Shown piece by piece: positions 6,681 through 12,721 of a DNA stretch of 12,721 nt. The DNA lies in NCBI GenBank assembly GCA_003167305.1, contig PMTP01000206.1, positions 1-12,721 of the forward strand, written 5' to 3'. The notes beneath the pieces are model-generated. The model saw nothing but the letters and a program-made list of their open reading frames with translations. It did no database searches and was not told the origin of the DNA. This DNA is from Acidobacteriaceae bacterium. Lineage in GTDB: Bacteria > Acidobacteriota > Terriglobia > Terriglobales > Acidobacteriaceae. The position numbers were made by a program, and so were the translations under genes. The stretch's first letter is position 1, and the number at the start of each line of letters is the position of its first letter.

Positions 6681-7784
6681 TCACTTTACTCCGGGAGATT
6701 GCGCCGCGGCAACCCGCGGGACGCTAGCGTTCGAGCCAACCGCCGGAACAGAAACAGATTTGCGGCCATGTATCAGAGCATCGGCAGCCAGGTACATCTG
6801 CCAGGCTGTGGCCCAGTGGATCTCGATGCCTCTTCGCTCTGCTTCTTCCGCGAGCCAGTGGAAGAGACTGGCGAGCCCGCCATTGAGCAGCGGCTCGAAA
6901 TTTCTCTCCTGCGCGCCGTGGGTGTAGAGCTTCAGAAAGAGATCTTCTCCGATGGCTGGAGCCAGATCGAACCACCGGCGCACGCGCGAGGCCGTGGGCA
7001 GGTCATAGCCGGCAAGCTCACCGGTTTCCAGGCGCGGCAGCAGGCGTTCGCCGAAGCGCAGGCCGAGCGGGCCGGTGATCATCAGCAGGTCGCCGCGCCT
7101 GCCGCCGCCGACCGTGGCTTCAATGCCGTGATCGAAGGAGCGTGGACGATTGCCGGGGTTGTTCGTACACCAGTAGATTTGATTGACAATGCGCCCCTGA
7201 GTCGCCGAGGGAATTGAGGGCATGGTGAAATCGGCGTAGCAGCCGAGATCGCGCAGCAGGGCAATCTCGCCGTTGAGGCCGCACCATTTGCCGTCGGGGC
7301 GGGAGTTATCGAGCGCCCAGTTGCCATGGATGAAGCCGAAGACGGTGCGGCCGCCCTGCTGGCGGAGCAGGCCGTGGTCGCCGGTGAGGCCGCGACAGTA
7401 CTCCATCACTTTCCGGATGAAGGCGTCGCGCTGCTCGTTGTTGTGATGGAGATGCACCTCGACGTCGGCGACGCCCAGGCGCACGATCTCGGCGATGCCG
7501 TCGAGCAGTTCACGGCGGTACTCTTCCTGGGGGTAGAAGAAGCTGTACTGGGGGCGCTGGCCGGCGGCGTCGCGGGGAGCGTCGCCGGCAATGCACGGCC
7601 ACCGGTCGCGCCAGCGGGCCACGCGGCCCAGCGCCGTTTCAATGGATGCGCCCATGCCCAGCGGCTCGTAGTGATCGGCGATGGCAACCCAGGCGCGCTT
7701 CGGCCGAGTGGGCCGCAGGTTCTTCCGCAGTCGGTCCCTCAGGTACGGCACAAGCCAGATTTCCGCGTGGCGGGGGAGCATCAT
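6681..7784 (-). CDS. Uncharacterised protein with possible polysaccharide-deacetylase-like fold
   Basis: I do not recognise a named family for this 367-residue protein. Its layout resembles a metal-dependent NodB/CE4-like barrel. An early strand ends in acidic and histidine residues (VAIADHYEP, D37, H38, E40), comparable in place to the first CE4 motif. VEVHLHHNNE holds H111 and H114 as HxxH, comparable to motif 2. FGFIHGNWALDNS follows (H153, N155, D159), with C168, C181 and D185 in later conserved-looking turns. No signal peptide or membrane segment is evident, so it is probably cytoplasmic. The last 30 residues look disordered. The ATG at 7782-7784 is followed by a second ATG; an AAGG lies 12-15 bases upstream. 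A TTTACA/TATGAT promoter precedes it, and the GMC oxidoreductase follows. Context next to glycan genes suggests a role on a sugar polymer; this is inference, and a different hydrolase is possible. Confidence 0.85.
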   Translation of the reverse strand: MMLPRHAEIWLVPYLRDRLRKNLRPTRPKRAWVAIADHYEPLGMGASIETALGRVARWRDRWPCIAGDAPRDAAGQRPQYSFFYPQEEYRRELLDGIAEIVRLGVADVEVHLHHNNEQRDAFIRKVMEYCRGLTGDHGLLRQQGGRTVFGFIHGNWALDNSRPDGKWCGLNGEIALLRDLGCYADFTMPSIPSATQGRIVNQIYWCTNNPGNRPRSFDHGIEATVGGGRRGDLLMITGPLGLRFGERLLPRLETGELAGYDLPTASRVRRWFDLAPAIGEDLFLKLYTHGAQERNFEPLLNGGLASLFHWLAEEAERRGIEIHWATAWQMYLAADALIHGRKSVSVPAVGSNASVPRVAAAQSPGVK

Positions 7785-7861
7785 GGAATGATTTTACCTT
7801 GATGCGCTTTGGCTGCTCGCGGCAGTGGGCCGCAGGCCGAGGCTACCGGCTTCCGATGAAC

Positions 7862-7889
7862 ATCATAGTTGGATGAGGCGGTTTGTAAA
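7862..7889 (-). promoter_or_regulatory. Sigma-70-type promoter of the 367-residue gene / GMC operon
   Basis: The minus strand reads TTTACA (7889-7884), 16 bases, then TATGAT (7867-7862); each box differs from consensus by one base. Transcription would start near 7855, giving a leader of about 70 bases before the ATG at 7784. The leader contains a short GC stem at 7819-7833. The palindrome TTTGTAAACAAA (7882-7893) overlaps the -35 box and could be a binding site for a regulator. Confidence 0.55.
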
Positions 7890-8085
7890 CAAAATCAGCA
7901 ATTTAACGGGTTCATTGGTGGCGCAACTTGCAGCGGCGAGTCGGGCTGCTGGGAGACGGAATGTAGGCCTGGGTTGCGACGGTCCAATATGACCAGACGA
8001 TGGGAGCGAATGCTGTTAGTGTGATCCGTAGCGAAGGTGAGAGACGGCAGCGACAAAGGTCGGTCCAGCTTCCTTGAAGGTTCTC

Positions 8086-8091
8086 AGAAGG
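8086..8091 (+). promoter_or_regulatory. Possible ribosome-binding site of the 67-residue gene
   Basis: AGAAGG lies 11 bases before the ATG at 8103. The spacing is longer than ideal, but it is the only purine-rich match near that ATG and favours it over the GTG at 8037. Confidence 0.35.
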
Positions 8092-8102
8092 CCGCGCAGT
8101 CC

Positions 8103-8306
8103 ATGCCCGCCAAAGAAATTCTGCAAGAAGCCAAGAAACTCCACAAAGTAAGCGATAGCCTCGATGCGCTGGCGGTACAGCACACTCCCATCTCGGAAGC
8201 GCTTTCGATTCTATCGGGAAGTGTGCGCAATTCGGCCACGCTACTGGAGGTTCTGGTTACGCTGAGGCTGGGACCGGTTCCGGGGTTGGATACGGTCGTT
8301 AACTAA
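8103..8306 (+). CDS. Small protein of 67 residues, function unknown
   Basis: The ORF starts MPAKEILQEAKKLHKVSD and is predicted to be mostly helical, with an amphipathic first helix (about residues 3-28) and a second part around SEALSILSGSVRNSATLLEVLV (32-53). From memory it resembles small uncharacterised proteins common in Acidobacteriota, which I could not verify. No transmembrane segment, signal peptide or metal motif is visible. I chose the ATG at 8103 rather than the in-frame GTG at 8037, because the 22 extra residues look low in coding quality and AGAAGG precedes the ATG. A second small gene begins 25 bases after its stop on the same strand, which suggests a two-gene transcript. The product is too short for fold assignment by eye; an RNA- or protein-binding role would be a guess. 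Confidence 0.62.
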   Translation: MPAKEILQEAKKLHKVSDSLDALAVQHTPISEALSILSGSVRNSATLLEVLVTLRLGPVPGLDTVVN

Positions 8307-8320
8307 CTTATCCCAAGACC

Positions 8321-8326
8321 AGGGGG
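8321..8326 (+). promoter_or_regulatory. Ribosome-binding site of the 52-residue gene
   Basis: AGGGGG is followed by five bases and the ATG at 8332. This good Shine-Dalgarno match is the main support for the short ORF being translated. Confidence 0.5.
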
Positions 8327-8331
8327 CTGCG

Positions 8332-8490
8332 ATGAAAGAGAAGAGCCAACTCGATAGTGACAGGAAGATCCTCTCCAGTGTGAAGATAGAGATGGCGAGG
8401 CCGCGACTGACCGCGTCGGTTCGCGACGCTTTGGAAGCCGAGGCCGCGCGTGCCGCCAGAGGGCTTGTTGCGCGTACCGCGAGAGCGTGA
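8332..8490 (+). CDS. Small basic protein of 52 residues, function unknown
   Basis: An ATG with a good Shine-Dalgarno sequence (AGGGGG, five-base spacing) opens a 52-codon frame ending in TGA at 8488-8490. The product starts MKEKSQLDSDRKILSSVKIE and ends in an Ala/Arg-rich helix-like tail (LEAEAARAARGLVARTARA). It is basic, with no hydrophobic segment. It begins 25 bases after the 67-residue gene on the same strand, so the two may be cotranscribed. I recognise no family. The Ala/Arg-rich end is what random high-GC sequence can also give, so it could be a decayed gene or chance frame. The terminal-inverted-repeat element begins eight bases after its stop. Confidence 0.45.
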   Translation: MKEKSQLDSDRKILSSVKIEMARPRLTASVRDALEAEAARAARGLVARTARA

Positions 8491-8498
8491 AGCGCGAG

Positions 8499-8579
8499 AG
8501 CAAAACCAAGGATACTCTATCCTAATGAGCGCCTTGACTGGAGCGCAGTTGTTTCGGGATACTCTTCCCCGGTTTTGCT
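8499..8579. repeat. 81-base element with terminal inverted repeats (MITE-like)
   Basis: The ends are perfect 9-base inverted repeats, AGCAAAACC (8499-8507) and GGTTTTGCT (8571-8579). Just inside them lie related sequences: GGATA-CTC-TATCC, itself a small hairpin (8510-8522), and GGGATACTCTTCCC (8556-8569). They share the direct 9-mer GGATACTCT (8510-8518 and 8557-8565). If paired end to end, the inner parts extend the terminal repeats imperfectly to about 24 bases. No target-site duplication is clear at the edges. It could be a miniature transposable element, a REP-like sequence or an mRNA 3' structure. Confidence 0.5.
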
Positions 8580-8634
8580 ATACGGACTGCATAATAAGGC
8601 ATGTTTCCAAGCGACTCACACGAAAAGCATCCCG

Positions 8635-8650
8635 CAGGGGCTAAAGCCCG
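8635..8650. repeat. REP-like palindrome with CTAAAG core
   Basis: GGGCT (8638-8642), AA, AGCCC (8645-8649) form a perfect 5-base stem around a two-base centre, within caggggctaaagcccg. Sequences of this type are, to my memory, widely repeated in Acidobacteriota genomes; copy number in this genome is unknown. Confidence 0.5.
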
Positions 8651-8672
8651 ATGTTTGTTTTGTAGTATTTAC

Positions 8673-8738
8673 GGCACGACTGAAGTCCCACCCCCATCGA
8701 CGAAGACCTGTCGATGGGGACCCCGGTGAAGTCGTACC
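8673..8738. repeat. Nested inverted repeat: split CTGAAG-core palindrome with internal stem-loop
   Basis: The outer arms GGCACGACT (8673-8681) and AGTCGTACC (8730-8738) pair at eight of nine positions. The inner part has a perfect 10-base stem, CCCCATCGAC (8692-8701) and GTCGATGGGG (8710-8719), with an 8-base loop. TGAAGTC occurs directly repeated at 8681-8687 and 8727-8733. Removing one copy and the 39 bases between restores a compact palindrome around GACTGAAGTC, matching the architecture of the neighbour at 8638-8649. This looks like an insertion with a 7-base duplication, or a compound REP. Confidence 0.5.
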
Positions 8739-8791
8739 CTGACACTTCTTGCAGCCCTGAATGCGTTTTTCCGCAGCCTGTATAGCAGCGC

Positions 8792-11700
8792 TTACTTGGC
8801 GGACGCGGCTTCCTCCGCATTCATCGCCTTAAGGCGCATCTGCGCGAGGCGCCAGGTCGAGGTGGAAATCGTCATAAGCTGCTTGGGCTTCTCCAGCTTG
8901 CGGTAATCGGCAATGGCGATCTCGCGCTCGCCATACTGCTCGGCGATGCGGCCGAAGGCAAACCAATAAGCGTCATTCGGCTCGTCCAGGTTCATATCGT
9001 CCATGCCGCGCAGCAACAGGTCGTGGGCTTCCTTGGTCTTGCCGGTTTCCGCGTAGAGGCAGGCCAGGGTGTGCAGGATGGAAGGATCGTCCTTGGCCAG
9101 TTGCGCAGACTTGATGGCCGCGGCGATGTCGGCATCCACCACCTTGCCAGTAAAGAGCGCGTACCAGGCGATGTTGTTCAACAGGCCGGCATTCTCCTTG
9201 CCCTGATCGATCAGCTTTTGCGCCCAGCCGCGGGCGGCGGCAAAGTTACCGCGGTCTGCCTCGATCTGCATCTTCATCAGCAGGGCGTCGGGGTCGCCGT
9301 CCAACAGTTTCAGGCGCTCGTCGGCCAGGGCGATGGCCTGGTCATGCCGTCCCAGCCCCATCAGTGCCTGCACATTGTAGATGAAGGCCTGGCGGGACTC
9401 CGGAGTCTGCTTGAGCAATTCCGAAGAGGCTTCCAGCAGCCTGGCGAAGTTTTCCTGGAGAGCGTATCCGTCCGCCAGCGCCAGTTGGATGTTGGTTTTT
9501 TCGCGGTCGGTTGTTGAGGCATCCTTGAGGGCCTCTTCTAGGATCGCGACTCCCTGAGCCACGGTGGGCTTGGTGCCGACGAGGATGGCCGCGGCGGCCA
9601 GCTTCATCTTGCGCGCGTCGGCGGCCTGTCCCTTGGTCCAGAAGCGGGGGAAGGTGGCCCCACCCAGCGGATCGTCACCGCCGTCCAGGTGCAGATCTTC
9701 GCGCAGCCAATCGAGCAGCGCTTTCGCGCCTTTCAGATCGCCGGCCTTGATCCGGTCCAGCATCTCCATGGCAATAGAGTTTGGCTTGTCATCGGTGTCT
9801 AGCAGTTTGTACTGGCCATCCTCCTTCACGACAAAGAAGGTTCCGTTCGCTCCGTTTGTATACTGCACCTTTTCGCGGTAGCCGAGGTCATCGTTGCCTT
9901 CGCCTTTGGGATCAAACTCCTGGAGCCTGTAGTCGACTTCCACGTCCATGGAGCTGTCATCTCGGGCCAGCCAGCTATTCATCTTCTTGCCGGCCTCAAG
10001 GGCAGATTTTTTCTCCTCCACATCCTCGTTCTTCAGCACCGCCAGCTCATTGCGGCTGAAGACGGCCGCCAGTTTGGCCTCGGTCAACTCCGGGTCCATG
10101 GAAAGCAGAAAAGCGCGCTTCACCTGATCGGCGGGGGTATTGGCGAAGCGCAGGTCCTCGTGGCGCTGGGCATTGCGCAGCACTCTGGCCAATCCCATGG
10201 TCTGGGCGGCATTGTCGCCGGCCGCGCCCGCCTCCAGGAAATCGGCCGCCAGCGGATACTGGCGGATTTTCATCAGCAACTCGCCGGCGGTGCGCGCGGA
10301 GTCTTTGAAGGCCGCGTCGTCGCTGGCGCGCTTGTTGGCCTCAGCCAAGCCAGCTTTGCTGCCGTGGAGCAGGGCCTCGCTGGCCGCAATCAGAGCGGTT
10401 GGCTGGGGATTGAGGTTCTGCGCGACCTTGATGGCTCCCTCGGGATCGCCAGCGTAAAAGAGAGCGAAGGCAAGGTTGTTCTTGATGCCCAGCTCTTCCA
10501 GCTTGTCCTGACCGATCTTCTGGTATTCGGCAACAGCCTCCTTCATCTTCGCCTGGCCGCCGTAGCGCCGCCCGGCCGGGTCGTACTCTAGCAAGATAGC
10601 CAGATTGCCTTGTGTTTCGTGGTCATCCGGCTCCAGCTTGAGGGCCGCGCGAAAGGCCTCAGCAGCGCCACTGAGGTCGCTGCCGGGGCGCATATTGCGG
10701 CCCACCAGGTCGTGTTTCAGGACGTAAGCCAGAATCCGCTCCGCCAGCGCGGAGTTGGGATCGAGCTTGACGGCCTCGCGGGCCTCGGCGCGCGCCGCCT
10801 CGCCCATGCCCGCCTCCAGAAGCACGTTGGCCATTTGCAGGTGATAGACCGCCTCTTTAGGGTGAGTTGCGATCAGGCTGCGATAGGCGGCCAGCGCTTC
10901 GCCAACCTTGCCCTCATGCAGAAGCGCGGCACCCTTCGACTCGAAGTTGACCAGAATCGCCGGGCCGTCGATCAGCTCAGCGACCTTGTAGCGCAACTCC
11001 GTAGCCTCGGCCACCGTGTAGCGGCGCTTGACCGTATCGAAGGTAAGATGGGCGGCCACGACGCCGTCCTTCTCCCTGGAAAACTTTTCGGTCAACAGCG
11101 CCGGGCCGACCGGAATCGTCGCGTCCGCGGGGAGTTCCTTGGGGACAAAGCCGTCTGGCGGCACAATCCGGTAATTCCATTCGACGCTGGACGACTCGTT
11201 CAGCCACCAGTCGGCCGTGCGCGGCTTTTTGGGCTTGTCCTGGTCGTCCTGCTTCTTCTTCTCTTCCGCATCGTCTCTCTTCTTCAGTTCATCGGGAAGG
11301 CGCTGGAAGAGCCCGTCGAGTCTGATGGCGGCCTGAGCGCCGTCCAGTCCGGTGTAGCCGCGCTTGGCCTTCTCGCACTTGAGCGTCAGTTCGAACTGCC
11401 GGGAGAGATCGGCGGGGTCGGTCCGCTCGGCGCTGACGAGCTTCTCGGCAATATATTGCGACTTGACGTAATTGGTGAGGCCCTCGCGAGTCTCCTTGTC
11501 GGGCTTGTCCGCGTAGTAGGAGCGGTAGTGCGACTCGAAGATGCCCATGGGCCGGGTAATCTCGGAGGCGTTGGCCGGGCCGTTTTCCGCCAAATCGAGT
11601 TCGCGTGACTCCAGCAGCACATTTTCCTTCGATGTAGCCTCCGGAGTCTTCTCGAGCGCGGTGGTCTCGGCGCGCGCAATCAGCGCCAGGCGGCCCTGAT

Positions 11701-12721
11701 CGTCGGACGGCAACTGCCCCAGGCGCGCATAGCGGTCGGTGGCGTCGATCCACAGCGCAGGCTCCTTGTGCTTGGGATTTCCCGGCACGTAGACAATCGC
11801 GTGGTCGAAGGAACCCATGCCGGGCAGATCAGTGGGCACGTCCATCCGCGAGCCGGCATTGAGCAGCGCCACGTAGGCCGGAATGCCGGCCGCACGCAGC
11901 ATCGTCACCAGCAGCGTCGCCTTGTCCTTGCAATCGCCGTACTTGTGGCCGAGGGTTTCTGCGGGGTCATGAGGCACAATCGCCGCTTCGCCAAACTCGA
12001 TGCCGGTGTAGCGGACCTCGCGGTCGAGATAGTCAATGATCGCCGCTTCCTTCTCCGCCGCGCTCTTTTTGCCGGCGATGAGCTTGTCGACGATCGGCTG
12101 GACAGCGGGGGTAGCGGCGTGGTCATCTACAATCTTTGCGTAGGCGGCGGCAATCGCCTGCCACGAGGCGCCGGTGGAGAATCGGAGCTCGGGGAATCGC
12201 GCCACATCCGGAGGCAGATAGGGCTCGCGGGGCTCAAAGCCCTCCATCGGCCCCTGTTCGAAGGTGAACGTGACTCTCCCATTGGCCTCGGCGCGCACCG
12301 GCTTCAGATCCGGCAGCAGCAAGTTTCCGAAGCGCAGCGGGAGGGCGGCCGGCGCATCGAAGACCACGCTGCTATGCGCAATCGGAATGCGCTCGCGGCC
12401 GAAGGAGATTTGGCCAACCCGGCCGGAAGCGAAGATGGGCGCAGTCTCGCTCCCAGAGAACTCTTCCTCGACCACCACGCCGGGGGCGATGGCGGGAAAG
12501 GGCGCATGCAGCCTCTTGGCGTCGCTGTAAATCTTGTAGTCGCCCTCGCGGGCCGGTTTCTCTGTGATGGCATTGGGATCAAGCAGATGCACCGAGAAGT
12601 CGGGCGCGATTACGCGCACTTTGATCACCGGGCGAGCCTCATGCCAGGGCTCCCAGCCCACGGAAAGAGAGTCCCATCCCTCCGCGCCTTTCTGGGTGAG
12701 CACCTTGAAGACAACATGCCA
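8792..12721 (-). CDS. DUF3857-transglutaminase-TPR protein (5' end outside window)
   Basis: The frame stays open to the window edge, through six codons upstream of the GTG at 12701-12703, so the N-terminus is missing; 1309 residues are visible. Numbered from that GTG, residues 1 to about 190 look like a DUF3857 beta-sandwich. Residues about 215-325 are a transglutaminase-like cysteine domain with the triad intact: C258 in HKYGDCKDK, H301 in SFDHAIVY and D320 in WIDATD. Another beta-rich region follows, broken by a highly charged Lys/Asp/Glu linker (about 471-496). From about 580 to the end come TPR-type helical repeats, interrupted at about 924-1020 by a non-TPR segment. DUF3857/transglutaminase proteins are usually exported or periplasmic; a signal peptide would be outside the window. 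The substrate is unknown; protein cross-linking, proteolysis or scaffolding are all possible. It stands alone, with a repeat island downstream. Confidence 0.9.
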   Translation of the reverse strand, partial: WHVVFKVLTQKGAEGWDSLSVGWEPWHEARPVIKVRVIAPDFSVHLLDPNAITEKPAREGDYKIYSDAKRLHAPFPAIAPGVVVEEEFSGSETAPIFASGRVGQISFGRERIPIAHSSVVFDAPAALPLRFGNLLLPDLKPVRAEANGRVTFTFEQGPMEGFEPREPYLPPDVARFPELRFSTGASWQAIAAAYAKIVDDHAATPAVQPIVDKLIAGKKSAAEKEAAIIDYLDREVRYTGIEFGEAAIVPHDPAETLGHKYGDCKDKATLLVTMLRAAGIPAYVALLNAGSRMDVPTDLPGMGSFDHAIVYVPGNPKHKEPALWIDATDRYARLGQLPSDDQGRLALIARAETTALEKTPEATSKENVLLESRELDLAENGPANASEITRPMGIFESHYRSYYADKPDKETREGLTNYVKSQYIAEKLVSAERTDPADLSRQFELTLKCEKAKRGYTGLDGAQAAIRLDGLFQRLPDELKKRDDAEEKKKQDDQDKPKKPRTADWWLNESSSVEWNYRIVPPDGFVPKELPADATIPVGPALLTEKFSREKDGVVAAHLTFDTVKRRYTVAEATELRYKVAELIDGPAILVNFESKGAALLHEGKVGEALAAYRSLIATHPKEAVYHLQMANVLLEAGMGEAARAEAREAVKLDPNSALAERILAYVLKHDLVGRNMRPGSDLSGAAEAFRAALKLEPDDHETQGNLAILLEYDPAGRRYGGQAKMKEAVAEYQKIGQDKLEELGIKNNLAFALFYAGDPEGAIKVAQNLNPQPTALIAASEALLHGSKAGLAEANKRASDDAAFKDSARTAGELLMKIRQYPLAADFLEAGAAGDNAAQTMGLARVLRNAQRHEDLRFANTPADQVKRAFLLSMDPELTEAKLAAVFSRNELAVLKNEDVEEKKSALEAGKKMNSWLARDDSSMDVEVDYRLQEFDPKGEGNDDLGYREKVQYTNGANGTFFVVKEDGQYKLLDTDDKPNSIAMEMLDRIKAGDLKGAKALLDWLREDLHLDGGDDPLGGATFPRFWTKGQAADARKMKLAAAAILVGTKPTVAQGVAILEEALKDASTTDREKTNIQLALADGYALQENFARLLEASSELLKQTPESRQAFIYNVQALMGLGRHDQAIALADERLKLLDGDPDALLMKMQIEADRGNFAAARGWAQKLIDQGKENAGLLNNIAWYALFTGKVVDADIAAAIKSAQLAKDDPSILHTLACLYAETGKTKEAHDLLLRGMDDMNLDEPNDAYWFAFGRIAEQYGEREIAIADYRKLEKPKQLMTISTSTWRLAQMRLKAMNAEEAASAK

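Larger units (their letters stand above)
7785..8102. other. Intergenic region between the 367-residue gene and the small-gene pair
   Basis: This 318-base stretch separates divergent genes. It holds the minus-strand promoter at 7862-7889, a GC hairpin in that transcript's leader (GCGGC 7819-7823 with GCCGC 7829-7833), and a palindrome TTTGT-AA-ACAAA (7882-7893). On the plus strand no convincing -35/-10 pair was found for the small genes. The small-gene frame is open upstream to a GTG at 8037 but without coding signs I trust. Confidence 0.6.
8491..8791. other. Repeat-rich intergenic island
   Basis: This 301-base region has no credible gene. It holds three separate repeat structures: an 81-base element with terminal inverted repeats (8499-8579), a GGGCT-AA-AGCCC palindrome (8638-8649), and a nested inverted repeat (8673-8738). 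The remaining bases show nothing I can name. No intrinsic terminator with a T-run is present on either strand. Confidence 0.6.

Noticed and set aside
7915..7932. Possible sigma-54 promoter, ttggtggcgcaacttgca, upstream of the small genes
   Set aside because: The GG and GC dinucleotides are 8 or 11 bases apart, not the required 10, so it is not a valid -24/-12 site.
8037..8102. GTG at 8037 as the start of the 67-residue protein
   Set aside because: The added 22 residues look non-family and there is no good Shine-Dalgarno; the ATG at 8103 begins the helical, conserved-looking part.
8103..8490. Toxin-antitoxin module made of the two small genes
   Set aside because: The size and spacing would allow it, but neither product shows a known toxin or DNA-binding antitoxin motif, and there is no operator-like palindrome just upstream.
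8450..8644. 64-codon plus-strand frame running into the repeat island
   Set aside because: It overlaps the 52-codon ORF in another frame, crosses both arms of the inverted-repeat element and has no ribosome site.
8673..8738. Nested inverted repeat as an intrinsic terminator for the giant gene or the small genes
   Set aside because: The stem is strong but no T-run follows on either strand; the repeat architecture explains it better.
10610..11608. Open frame of 332 codons on the plus strand, opposite the giant transglutaminase-TPR gene
   Set aside because: It lies entirely antisense to a gene with clear domains. Its product shows no motifs, and long antisense frames are expected in GC-rich coding sequence.
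1..12721. CRISPR array, tRNA, rRNA, integrase or transposase
   Set aside because: No regularly spaced repeats, cloverleaf with conserved T-loop, rRNA core or recombinase motif was seen on either strand.

Overview
The window is a piece of a GC-rich bacterial chromosome. It suggests Acidobacteriota, perhaps the Bryobacterales/Solibacter side. That placement is inferred from gene style (a DUF3857/transglutaminase/TPR giant, glycosyltransferases beside a sigma-54 regulator and a YdcF-like protein, a small conserved-looking 67-residue protein) and from CTRAAG-core palindromes of a kind I associate with that phylum; no search was run. There are no rRNAs, tRNAs, CRISPR arrays, transposases or phage genes.

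Left part (1-3719): the 3' end of a sigma-54-dependent activator (AAA+ remnant, then a Fis-type helix-turn-helix) runs rightward and converges, 10 bases apart, on a tight leftward operon of three genes: a 455-residue GT4-like glycosyltransferase, a 390-residue GT4 glycosyltransferase and a membrane-anchored DUF218/YdcF-like protein. This looks like the tail of an exopolysaccharide or cell-envelope glycan locus.

Middle part (3720-7784): an aldo/keto reductase with an intact catalytic tetrad reads rightward from a 219-base divergent spacer and may be leaderless. It converges on a leftward two-gene unit: an unrecognised 367-residue protein with polysaccharide-deacetylase-like His/Asp motifs, followed by a GMC-family FAD oxidoreductase. 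A good sigma-70-type promoter (TTTACA-N16-TATGAT on the minus strand) lies upstream of the 367-residue gene. These genes are compatible with sugar or glycan modification, but no pathway can be assigned.

Right part (7785-12721): a mostly non-coding stretch of about 1 kb holds two small rightward genes (67 and 52 codons, the second with a clear Shine-Dalgarno sequence), followed by a 300-base repeat island. The island contains an 81-base element with terminal inverted repeats, a GGGCT-AA-AGCCC palindrome, and a second palindrome of the same architecture that appears split by a 39-base stem-loop flanked by 7-base direct repeats. The rest is one very long leftward gene, cut at its 5' end by the window edge: a DUF3857-transglutaminase-TPR protein with an intact Cys-His-Asp triad.

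The least explained features are the small-gene pair plus repeat island, the possible glycan deacetylase fold of the 367-residue protein, and a GMC enzyme that seems to lack its second catalytic His/Asn. I see no clear evidence for a complete new defence or mobile system.
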